Shown: positions 22,001 to 31,849 of the stretch, piece by piece
How positions within the stretch are numbered: position 1 is the first letter of the stretch
Layout: every line of letters starts with the position of its first letter
Assembly (NCBI GenBank): GCA_037576215.1
Contig: JBANDB010000006.1
Location: forward strand, 1,550,001-1,614,000
DNA: 64,000 bases
Direction: 5' to 3'
Origin: Armillaria gallica
Lineage: Eukaryota; Basidiomycota; Agaricomycetes; Agaricales; Physalacriaceae
The notes under the pieces: model-generated
What the model was told of the DNA's origin: nothing
Databases searched by the model: none
What the model saw: only the letters and a program-made list of their open reading frames with translations
Made by a program: the position numbers and the translations under genes

Positions 22001-23625
22001 CAAAGGTAAGTCGAATGAATCCGCGTCGTTCGCCGATATGGTTAATGATGCTTCGGAACCAATGAGAAGGGGTGTCGGATTGCCAGGCCGCAATGCTTGA
22101 ATGACACTGCTGGGCGACGAAGTACCTGGAAGGAACGAGTGGTCGTGGTACTGAATGATTCGCCCTGCCCTGATGTCGATGATGGCAAATCAGAGCCAAC
22201 ACGAACAATGTTGCCCACCGCGTCCATAACCTCATCCAGTGCATAAAGGTGTGTCCCCACCGTATCTGATGATACCGAGAGTGGCACCTGTAGCTGTGAA
22301 GGTATCAACCGTCTCCGGGTCACCTCCATGCCTGTTCTTTCCAGTTCCGCATCATGGCTGCTCTCGATGCCCTCTACTAGGAAGCTCTCCTGTTTTCCAT
22401 TTATCATTTTGAACCACCTCAGACTCAAGGGAGCGACACCACTGATGTCAATCATAAGCTGGTGGTCGGGATCCTCTCCTGCACAACGAATGTCGAGATC
22501 GTTGTCTCCAACGAACGCCACTCGTGGACACGGAACCACCATGACCTCTGCTGGATATACCAGTCGGGATTCGATACCGGATGCGTCAAGAATACGCTCC
22601 AAACGAACAGTACCTGGTTTTGTGAGTCGTATGTGCACCAGGGACTGGGTCTTCTGCAGAGAAGACTGCTCGTCGTTGCGACCATTACTCTCGTCGTCGT
22701 CGTCGTCGTCATCGTATTCATCATATTCATCATCATCGATAGATAGGGCTGAAGGTTTGGCCACTTGTAGCGCATCTAAACGCGCTTGCTCGATAGCCTT
22801 CAACTCCTTCGACGACAAATCAAAATATTCCGCGCCGTCATCCCGAGACTGTCCCAAAGGTGTCAAAGAGTATCGCAGAGATGAAGGATTGGTGTTGTTA
22901 AGGAGAACGGGGACGAGTGTAACATCGCCAGGCGAGGATAAACAAAATGTAAGGCCATTAGGGTTGAGGTTCGCTGTGCTAATGGGCGACATCCGAACGG
23001 TATGCTGACCGAGAAGATGTGAGTCACCGGAAGCACTGTATGAGGATGAAAGCGCGCCGAAAAAGAAAGGCGCTAGGTAATCCATATAACTCCATGCTTG
23101 AGGCGTAGAAGGCAAATCCCCACGTCCTGAGGCTAGCCATCAAGAAGGAACCGAGGAAAAGAACTATTGGGACGCACCCGAGTATCCCTCCGAAGATGCG
23201 CTGGTTTCACCAACACTTCTGGACACGTTTAAACTGACACCACCAAACATCAGCCCGTCAAAGAAACACAAAGCAACGATTTGCAACACCACCACGGAAG
23301 TGGCGTAGTTTAGGCGAGGAATGCGTAGTCGTGAGAGCAATAGACAGGACATGATATCTATGACCAGCCATTTTATGCAGAAGCCGTGATCTTCATCGGA
23401 CGACGCAATGTAGCGGAAGAAATCGAATAGCTTCACGGCCTGGGGGACAATGCATCGTAAGTAAAACATGCCATAATAATGAAGTATCCAATATACCTGT
23501 ATGAAGGCTCCTAGGCTCAGGCAGTATAGGCGCTGAGTTGGTGCGTCCAAGAATGCCTCCGGAATCAATGGTTCTTTTCTTCTGGGAACTGCCTGGGGTG
23601 GAGGGTTTGTTGGAGCTGCGGACAT
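19026..23625 (-). CDS. POM152: nuclear pore membrane glycoprotein POM152
   Basis: This is a fungal integral membrane nucleoporin that anchors the pore complex and forms its luminal ring through a chain of immunoglobulin-like repeats. The start is the ATG at 23625 (MSAAPTNPPPQAVPRRKEP). The N-terminus carries the conserved AFLDAPTQRLYCLSLGAFIQ and several hydrophobic segments (WLVIDIMSCLLLSRLRIP, VVVLQIVALCFFDG). The luminal part begins with HTVRMSPISTANLNPNG and VPVLLNNTNPSSLRYS. The body holds repeated beta-sandwich segments with phrases such as GVAPLSLRWFKMINGK, GTPPFHVYYRIQQD and GTPPFKLRMTIKN. The C-terminus ends with WTVTSISDRYCRYPAS and stop at 19026. About 1,250-1,300 residues from many exons, typical for the family. 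An aspartate-rich run encoded by a trinucleotide repeat (about 22678-22740) interrupts the first luminal repeat region. Splice sites were checked only in part. Confidence 0.88.
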
Positions 23626-24076
23626 GGCAGGACTTCCCTCCGAGATCGAGGGATACCTATACGTTCTGAAGCCGGATACTTGCAGAAAACGAGAGGTAAA
23701 AAGGAGCAACAGTCGAGAGCAGCGTCGAGAGACGAAAAGTACAAAGAAGAGTTGTCACACTCCACGTGATCGTTATTCGACCCGCCCTGACTCCACGGTC
23801 GAATTTCGCGAATGTCACCTCATCCGATTCCTATCTCATCCAGCTACTATCAAGTCTTACAAGTCTCTCACAATTTCGTTGAGCAAAAAATTGTGTTGTG
23901 TTATAGACACCCTTCACTTTCTTAGTTCAACTACTCTCTGCGGTAAGTGAACGAATCCGCGAGTCGCCGGCTCCCTCCCGTCCGTCAACTGGTCCTTCAA
24001 CGCCGAGGCGCCTGTTTTGCTTTATCCACGTGTTGATAACTGGCCGTGAAGCTGATTCTCAGCGCTAAAAGGTTGC

Positions 24077-24083
24077 TATATAA
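24077..24083 (+). promoter_or_regulatory. TATA box of the RNase III-like gene
   Basis: TATATAA lies about 40 nt before the ATG at 24122 and is followed by a short C/T-rich leader. The 496-bp region shared with divergent POM152 also holds two CACGTG-type sites, near 23764 and 24028. Confidence 0.4.
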
Positions 24084-24121
24084 TCTCGAAAGCATCTCAT
24101 ATCTCTTCATCTCTCCTGACA

Positions 24122-25089
24122 ATGGATCCATCTCTCCCGACGCTCCCGGCGATCAGTGGCGACCCCAACATCATGCTCGATGTTTATACTCATAGTTCCG
24201 TGAGGCACGCTGGAGGTCCATCAGATCCTGAATATGGAAACCCCGAGCGCCTGGAAGAGCTCGGCAAGAAAATGCTCGACCTCGCGGTCACGTATCATTT
24301 CTTTCACCTTAAGCCGCATCTGGCTGCAGGCGAAATCGCGGTACGAAGCACAGTCTTTAACCGTTCCTGATATTGAAATAGTGCTTTAGGTTAGAAAAGA
24401 CGACACGTTGTCAGACGATGCCATCGTGCGATGGATCGAAGGGTACGGATTGAAGAACAAAATTCGAGCGTTTCCCCACACCATTTTGGATGACCCGAAT
24501 GTAATCAAGATACCTTGATCTCGTCGATGGTTTCTGATCTTTTGACAGGAACTCCGTATCTTCTTCAACACCTTCATTGGAGCGCTGTACATCCGCAACG
24601 GAATTCACGAAGTACAAGATTGGATTTCTCACCTGATAGACCCCGACCACGAGCCTGATCCTATGCCTAGTCCACCACCACAACAGCAACAGCAACAGCA
24701 AACACAGGGTATGCCGACACAACCCTCCCAACCACCACCGCCATTGCCACAGTTTAATCCGTCAGTTCCACCACCCATGGCCCAGACTGCCGCCCCGGGT
24801 TCCAATCCCTTCATTACGCTGCAACTGATCCATCAAACGGCAGCTCAGAAAGGATACGCCGTTACATACGGTGCGCAAAGTGAAGGCCCTCCCCACGCGC
24901 CCACATGGACTGTTCAGTGCCTCTGTGAGTAAAACTTTGGAATCACATCAGCTACACAGAGTGTCATGACACTCTCTTTTAGTCAACGGTCAGCTCGCCG
25001 GAACTGGGCAAGGCCGTAGTCAGAAATTGGCGAGGGAAGAGGCTGCCAGACAGGCATGGAACAACTCGGGGTGGGGTCCTCAGGCATAG
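24122..25089 (+). CDS. degenerate RNase III domain plus double-stranded RNA-binding domain protein
   Basis: Four exons joined at GT-AG introns give a protein of about 270 residues. The N-terminal part (about residues 20-120) aligns with an RNase III domain: YTHSSVRHAGG, NPERLEELGKKMLDLAV and FFNTFIGALYIRNG. The enzyme signature ERLEFLGD has become ERLEELGK, and the DxxEA of the second catalytic pair reads IFFNT. Two aspartates and one glutamate of the metal site are therefore lost, and cleavage activity is unlikely. A Pro/Gln-rich linker with seven glutamines (near 24680) follows. A C-terminal dsRBD begins NPFITLQLIHQTAAQKGYAV and ends with SQKLAREEAARQAW, its usual helix. It resembles RNase III-derived structural proteins such as mitochondrial ribosomal proteins, but the location and partner are not evident. 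Confidence 0.75.
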
Positions 25090-25242
25090 TGAGGCTTTTG
25101 GCTCTCGTTCGCCTGTACCTAACAACTGCATTCCCACCTACATTGAATCATCACGCAGAATGAACCGAGAACTTGTAATATATCCGTACACTGAGCAACA
25201 TCAGGCAATGTGTAAATATCGACGAACAAACAAAAGACCAAA

Positions 25243-25964
25243 CTAAGAACTGAGATACCAGAAAAACAGATATGCTGCTATCAAAGCTAGGAACACCTTG
25301 GCTTGACGATCAAGTCCTGGAGCCTGCGGACCGCCGTAGATGTCCTTGTAGGAGGACTTCGCCGGACCTCCGCCAAGGGTCTGGCCTTTCCCAGAGAACG
25401 CTCCTGAACTAGAACCCGAAGAGCCGGTTGAATGCCTCCGAACTGCATTCTCCAGTGCGCTGAACACAGATGGTATCATTACGATGCAGTAAATGGCACA
25501 AGTCCTGCCTTACGTTCGATCAGCACCACGGACTTGATCAATTTTATCCGTGCCTTTGAGAAAGACGAATGTGGGCCTAGATATGAGTGATACGCTGAGC
25601 AAGTCCCCGGACGACTAAACGGGTAGAGTGGCCCACATTGCAGACACCCGGTACGCAGACGCCACGTCCTTCGCGGCATCCACGTCGCATTTGAGGAAAT
25701 TGATGTTCTGGTATTTTCTTGAAAGATCTTCGTATGTAGGGGCGATGGCATGACATGGTCCACACCTAGAGAACTAAACAAAAATCCATTGAAAGCACTA
25801 TAATTACCAATGACTTACCAGTGGGCATGAAAATCGATCACCTATGCATAAAATGGTCTCTACATTGTTCATGGACACAAAGAATCTCTTACCGACACTT
25901 TCGCTTTGTCCTTTGTAAGAATACCATTGAGCTGAGAGACAGAAGTTATCTCGGTTATAGGCAT
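25243..25964 (-). CDS. tail-anchored thioredoxin
   Basis: Five small exons join to 167 residues. The N-terminal domain (residues 1-105) is a full thioredoxin with [20 protein letters not shown], the WCGPC active site split by an intron after its first two bases of Trp, then FLKCDVD and the cis-proline motif [12 protein letters not shown] Ser/Gly-rich linker ([18 protein letters not shown]) follows. The last 20 residues form one hydrophobic helix ([19 protein letters not shown]) with almost nothing after it, a typical tail anchor that would leave the thioredoxin in the cytosol. The start was taken at the ATG at 25964. It is divergent to histone H4 with 188 bp between start codons, which contains CACGTG at 26025-26030. 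The role is presumably local disulfide reduction at an organelle membrane. Confidence 0.82.
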
Positions 25965-26152
25965 GATGCTGATGAATGGAGGCAAAGAACCTCGGGCGTG
26001 GCAGGGCCCTGAATATGTCATCGACACGTGATCTGGGTGATCGTCCTATTTGAGACGCGTGCTTTGTTTATTGGCTTTCAACAAGTTACCACCACCACCT
26101 CAGCAAGTTCGCTCCTCAAGACCTCTCTACCCAACTTCAACTTCTTATTAAT

Positions 26153-26709
<557 letters not shown>

Positions 26710-26802
26710 AAGCTATCATCATTTCTCATTTCTATGTTGTATGTGTACTGTATAGTATATGTAGATTTGTCTATCCATGCATTGTCCTATTTGTCATTTG
26801 AG

Positions 26803-28665
26803 TTATGTGCGTACGCGGAGAGATAATGATGCGCCAAGTCTGGATGAGGCCATGTTATGTTTAATAACTGGCGATGATAACCGGGAGACGTCCCTATCAA
26901 GTGGCACGTTGGTTAGAGGCCCGAACTGGGTGTAACCATCTGCGTGTCTTCGATTCTTTTCGCCCGCAGAGGAGGCTCGCCGACGACGCTGTATGATCCT
27001 CCCCGATTGATTTTCTTCATTCCCCTGGATCTGTCCATCCGTTTTTGAGGTAAGGTGACGTGAAGAGCGTGGTATATGCAGAAGCTCTTCAGATTCCACG
27101 TTCGGGGTGACCTGTGACTGCGCCCGTCGATGCACGTTCCAGACACGGGAAATTCCTGGATGAGTCTTTGGACTGCCGATGTTCGGGCTGGACGATATCG
27201 TTGGCGATGAGGGTGCAGAAATACGACCACTGGGTGTCGGCTCTACCTTCTCAGCGACAAGCTTTGTGACAACACATTTCTTGACAATATGCATAAGTCG
27301 AATCTTCTTGCCTTGAGAAGGGTCGAGGAGCAACGGCGAGCATGAGAAAGTGAGAGGCGTCAGGGTCTTTTCTCCGTCAAGCACCCTCCCTGAGCCTTCG
27401 CCCTGCCTTCTAACGTCTACCATGTAATCAAATTTCCAACGCAATTTATGAGTCCCAGGACCATCGTCGTGATAATTTGTGTATAATGAGGAAGTTTCGC
27501 TTCCGCGTATGGTGTACACGCCATTGGATTTGAGGCTTAGTGTTGCCTGTCTAGAAATGTAGTCACGATCCTCCTCTCCATTCACCGTTACTCGTCGCAG
27601 AATGGGCAGACCGTCGAAAAGGGCGTAATGGAAATTGAATGCTTGACGCTTGACGGGCATAAACTCAGCTACGCCTCCTTCAATCACGCCGCCTTGCGGA
27701 TCCAAGGATCGAGTATGAGGGGAGTACCCTACAAATCTGAACGAGGGATGCACGGCACGGAAGCCCTCCTGGTCAATGAGCAGACCAATGTTGACATCCT
27801 TGAGCCATGATAGAGACTCAGGAAGCTCGGGTTTCGTAGAATCTCGGTGACTGCTGGTTCGACGCACGCGAGGCTGCCTAGTTAGGGAAAGTTGACTAGA
27901 GGAGCTATGAAGGCTCGACGGTGTCCTGGGTAGGGATGTGTAGGACGCGAGACTTTCACTAGAGGGATATGCCTTAAGTGAACGTGCATCGTCTTCCTGC
28001 CATGGCTTAGGACTTGTATAACTATACGGTGACGGAGGACAGGATGATATAGAATGTGTAGAAGCTGAGGCGGGAAACTGTGCGTAGAATGGAGAACGAG
28101 GTCCAAAGGTCAAGTGAGAGGGATGACTGTTGAGTACTGCGCTTCCCGCCTCGTCGTTCACCTTGACGACTTGAGCTTCGCCGACAGAGCAAAGAGACGA
28201 CCTAGGGTCTAGGACAGATAGGGCGGTGTGGAAACTGGCGAAAGACCTTTCAGAGACAGAACAGGCGTCGTTGTCAGTTGGAGCGGTTCTTGCTGGAGAC
28301 GCAGGAGGGGAACTGTAAACAGAGTTACTGCTCCTGGGAGCAGTGGTTATGACCAGTTGTACAGGGCGTTTCTTATCCCGCCGCCTAGGGCCGAAAGTCC
28401 CGACAGTGCCCACACTCTCGCTGCTGTTGCTAGTAGCGATAGCAGGCTGTATGTCGTCCGGGATATCTGGTAGCAAGAAATCGACAGCGGATCCTGGGCC
28501 GCCTTGGAATAGTATGATAGGAACATCGCCTGAGGTCCAAGACGTAGGAAGTTGGCTCGAAATAGGACTTGGAATAGGCGAGGGAGGCGCAAGATGAGAC
28601 AGTTCCTGGAGAACGGATGAAGATGGGTCCATACGAAAATGAAAGTCGATATCGCTGAACTCCAT
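26803..28665 (-). CDS. large serine/proline-rich conserved fungal protein, unknown function
   Basis: A single-exon frame of 620 codons starts at the ATG at 28665 (MEFSDIDFHFRMD); an upstream TTG-initiated extension was not used. The N-terminal 290 residues are low-complexity Ser/Pro/Thr, probably disordered and phosphorylated. A folded central part (about 300-470) starts ELPESLSWLKDVNIGLLIDQ and contains GYSPHTRSLDPQGG, AFNFHYALFDGLPILRRVTV, LSLKSNGVYTIRGSE and KLRWKFDYMVDVRR. It looks mostly beta. The C-terminal 150 residues are again basic and disordered (RIIQRRRRASSAG). No signal peptide or membrane segment. I do not recognise the central domain. The gene converges on histone H4, with 93 bp between stop codons. 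Confidence 0.75.
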   Translation of the reverse strand: MEFSDIDFHFRMDPSSSVLQELSHLAPPSPIPSPISSQLPTSWTSGDVPIILFQGGPGSAVDFLLPDIPDDIQPAIATSNSSESVGTVGTFGPRRRDKKRPVQLVITTAPRSSNSVYSSPPASPARTAPTDNDACSVSERSFASFHTALSVLDPRSSLCSVGEAQVVKVNDEAGSAVLNSHPSHLTFGPRSPFYAQFPASASTHSISSCPPSPYSYTSPKPWQEDDARSLKAYPSSESLASYTSLPRTPSSLHSSSSQLSLTRQPRVRRTSSHRDSTKPELPESLSWLKDVNIGLLIDQEGFRAVHPSFRFVGYSPHTRSLDPQGGVIEGGVAEFMPVKRQAFNFHYALFDGLPILRRVTVNGEEDRDYISRQATLSLKSNGVYTIRGSETSSLYTNYHDDGPGTHKLRWKFDYMVDVRRQGEGSGRVLDGEKTLTPLTFSCSPLLLDPSQGKKIRLMHIVKKCVVTKLVAEKVEPTPSGRISAPSSPTISSSPNIGSPKTHPGISRVWNVHRRAQSQVTPNVESEELLHIPRSSRHLTSKTDGQIQGNEENQSGRIIQRRRRASSAGEKNRRHADGYTQFGPLTNVPLDRDVSRLSSPVIKHNMASSRLGASLSLRVRT

Positions 28666-29370
28666 GCTTGTAAAACAGACTGGCAATCCCGGAAAAGAGC
28701 CCTTCAGGAAGTTCGAGTCCAAGGCCGAAAGTTATTTACTGTTGTATTGATCCAAACCGTATCAACACGTCAACCAGTTTCGAACACAGTACAGCGGCAG
28801 GTACTTTCAGTTGGTGTACATATACTGAATTTTATAAACGGACTTCTACTTTATCTATGAGAATGCGGCAAAAGAATGTATGGTAGCTTTATGTTTATGT
28901 TCCCTGAAAACTGGAATAAAGGACTCCTCGGCATTAACCAAAGGTAACAAGATGAAAACAATATAAAGTGCTATGCGACAGTGTAATGATTGGAATATGC
29001 GAACAAGAGAACATTGAAAGCGAAAAAAACTGGAGGTTGCGACAACGTAAAACAGGAGAACACGAGAACAAGATAGCCAGGCCATTGATACAGTGCAAAG
29101 TGGAAAGCCATTAAGACAAGTGTGAGAGATGTGTACGACGTGGTGGGACAGCTAAGGCATTACACCTCTTTCTGCAGTCATGGTGTTGAAATAGTCCTTT
29201 CCGTTACGTTTATGTTGTCATCGACCGATAGTCTAGAGTCGGTCGGCGCCGTGTGTAGAAAGAGCGACCATAAGGGGAGATGCTGGTAAGTGGTATGAAA
29301 ACAAGATGAGTCGCGTGTTTCGGATAGCGACGAGAACCTGACAGATAGAAGATGAGAAGAATGATTCGGG
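28666..29370. other. intergenic region, no gene seen
   Basis: This lies between the start of the Ser/Pro-rich gene and the 3' end of the DUF6533 gene, both on the minus strand. It must contain the promoter of the former and the 3' flank of the latter. Open frames at 28855-29085 and 29178-29588 show no family resemblance. Confidence 0.45.
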
Positions 29371-31324
29371 TTACATAGTAGCGGTGGCCTTCTCCACATC
29401 GACCCGAATTCCTCGAATGCCGCCATCCGAAAGACTCGGGACCCTGTGCGCCGATCTAAATCCCATTTCCAGCGCCCGATATGCTGGGATAGGGCTTCTC
29501 GAACCCAGGCTAAAATCCCCGCTCTCGACGTCGTCATCCATCCGGTTTCGACCATCGTCACGTATTGGTTCGCCGTCATCACCTCCAATAGCGGTGCTCA
29601 GGCTGCCCAACTCCAAGCCCAAACCCAAACGGATATCATCCATTTCGGCGATGTCGTGTTCGAGACTCATGTCCATATCTGGTGGGATACTTCCGAGAGT
29701 ACTGAGAACGATATTTGAGTCCACCGTACGGGCGTGACGACTGCCGCCAAAGCCGTATTCACCTTTCGAACGATGAGGAGGCGTGAAAGGAGATGTCTGA
29801 TTTTGGGTTATTGACTTTGTTGTGAAAGCCGCCATTCCGGTCCCTTCGGAATGTGATACCGTCTCTGAGCCGCGCTCACGCAAGTCAAGAATCTACATAT
29901 TGTGAGAACATTAAACCCCCCAGACTGCTCTACATGAACGTACCAGGCGACACGCCAACACAGGACCCATCATGACACTGAGAGGGATATTGATGGCAGA
30001 TATTACCTGCCGTGGCCTTGGTGGATATCAGCGTGAGATTCTCTGTCATACGTAGAAGCTTACTGAAGATAAAATATGCCATTGATCAAATTGGCGATGG
30101 ATATCAGGATATAATAAAAGACGCCTGATAAAAGGCATGGATCAGATTAGGTTAATTGGACTATGAAACACTGACCTTCGCGAATGAAGGTTTGAATGAG
30201 TCTGCTGCTGGGCCCTCCGTTGCGTCTACGGATCATGAAGGCCTTCACGATCGTCATGAATGTCACTACCGTGTCAAACAGAAGCGGCGCAATCTATGAC
30301 AGAATTTAGTGGGCAAGAAGCGGACGGAGGATCAGGGACCTCACAAAGAAACCTGATTTAAGTTGTGAATATGACTCGGCAGCGGAAACCGGTGAAACAT
30401 ACCAAGAAGATGAGCAGAATGGGGCTTGGACATAGGGAAACACGGGCCACGGTCCTATGCACAGTATGTCAACAACGAACGTGCATATATGCGTCAAAAT
30501 CTACTTGCATATGGAGGAGTCGTGAAGGGCAGGACTATGAGCATGTGTGAGCATATGCGGCTCACGAGAGACGAGCAAAATCACGTACGGAGCATTTGAG
30601 TAGTGTCCACGTAAAGCTGATAGGCGACGACGCCTCCAATAGCGCATATAAGCATCCATAAAATGTATACGTTTCTGTTGAAGAACGCGTAGGTGCGAAT
30701 AAGGAGAACCGCTAGGATATGCGTTGAGAACAGTGCACCGGAAAGACTCAAATGAAACGTACATTCAGACCCGACTTGATTCCACATAGCCAGTGCTACG
30801 GGGATCTAGAATGGATGATTAGTATGCCCATGTGAACGTGAGGGTGATATACCTTGTAGATCTTCCGGCAAGTTTCAAGAGAGTGGTCGACAACGAAACA
30901 GAAAAGAAGGTAGGGGACCACGATAATGACCCAGTATCTATCAAATGGAATGAATTGAAAAGGCGAGAAAACTGCAACTTGGATCTCATACCGGCAAAAT
31001 AGATATGCGATCTTGACGGGCGTCCAGTGGGTCTTCCAGACCTTGTAAAGTAGGTCAAGGTGAAGGTGAAATAGACTAATCAGAGCTTACGAAGCGCCAT
31101 TCTCTGGGAAGACTGATCAACCAGTCCCAGAGAACTACTGCATCTGAGAGAGCAAAACGACGCGTCAAAAAATCGATGAATGAGCCAGATACCAGGAAAT
31201 TTTACACATGGCTGTCGTGGAGATTAGCATGGTCTATGTCATCAAATAAGCCGCAGGACGTACCGCAGAAATAAATCTGAGTGACATATATGAAGTAATG
31301 CGCTGTCTCTGGAGTGTCCGACAT
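29371..31324 (-). CDS. DUF6533 multi-spanning membrane protein
   Basis: This belongs to a large basidiomycete-expanded family of probable seven-helix membrane proteins with no assigned function. The start is MSDTPETAHYFIYVTQIYFC at 31324. The DUF6533 core follows after an intron of about 130 nt: DAVVLWDWLISLPREWRF, then an exon pair with FCRYWVIIV-like sequence, FVVDHSLETCRKIYKIPVAL, MWNQVGSECTFHLSLS, RTYAFFNRNVYILWMLICA and YQLYVDTTQMLP. Later exons contain APLLFDTVVTFMTIVKAF and the usual SVMMGPVLACRLILDLRERG. The long hydrophilic tail carries many Asp and Ser residues and ends at 29371. It is divergent to ALG9. Internal splice sites near 30000-30500 and 31170-31260 are the least certain. 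Confidence 0.75.
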
Positions 31325-31849
31325 TTTAGAGGAGGAGATGGTGGCGGTTTGGGAACAAGAGGGAAGGTCTGGTATATCCCAGCGCGGGTCGATCTGGACA
31401 TTTGGTCAGCTCTGAAAGAAGCGATGCATACATCCAGATCCCAAAATAGACACTAGCCACAGGAAGACGGCCTCTTCAACTATGTACGTACTCGCTCGAC
31501 TGTTAAAGTGTATTTCGCAGCCTATTTGGTGTCATTTCCGTCCATATGGCTAGCTAGAGACCACGTTCCGACACAGAAGTACCGTATCCGTCCAATATCC
31601 GTCATCGGTAGCACCAGAAATCCCGGATTTTACGTCTTGGTTGTCGTCTTCCAAGCTTTTGGTATAGTCTAGTCGGCTCCGGTACACATAGGCTTGAAAT
31701 GCACCAATTTCCAGTATCCACTTTGAAGTGTTTGTACGAGAAAACTTTATGGCCGATTCGGATCTGTTCCTGAGTTGGATCGCGGAAGTTTGTCAAAACA
31801 CGTGTGACTATTTGCAAATTCGCAAAATTCCACTTGTTTCGTTCGCGTC
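31325..31849. promoter_or_regulatory. divergent intergenic region
   Basis: This 525-bp gap separates the start codons of the DUF6533 gene (minus) and ALG9 (plus) and should contain both promoters. No TATA box, repeat or small gene stands out. Confidence 0.4.

Noticed and set aside
31100..31134. Perfect 10-bp inverted repeat TTCTCTGGGA...TCCCAGAGAA
   Set aside because: It lies inside the conserved coding block DWLISLPREWR of the DUF6533 gene, where codon choice explains it; no splice or promoter site is involved.
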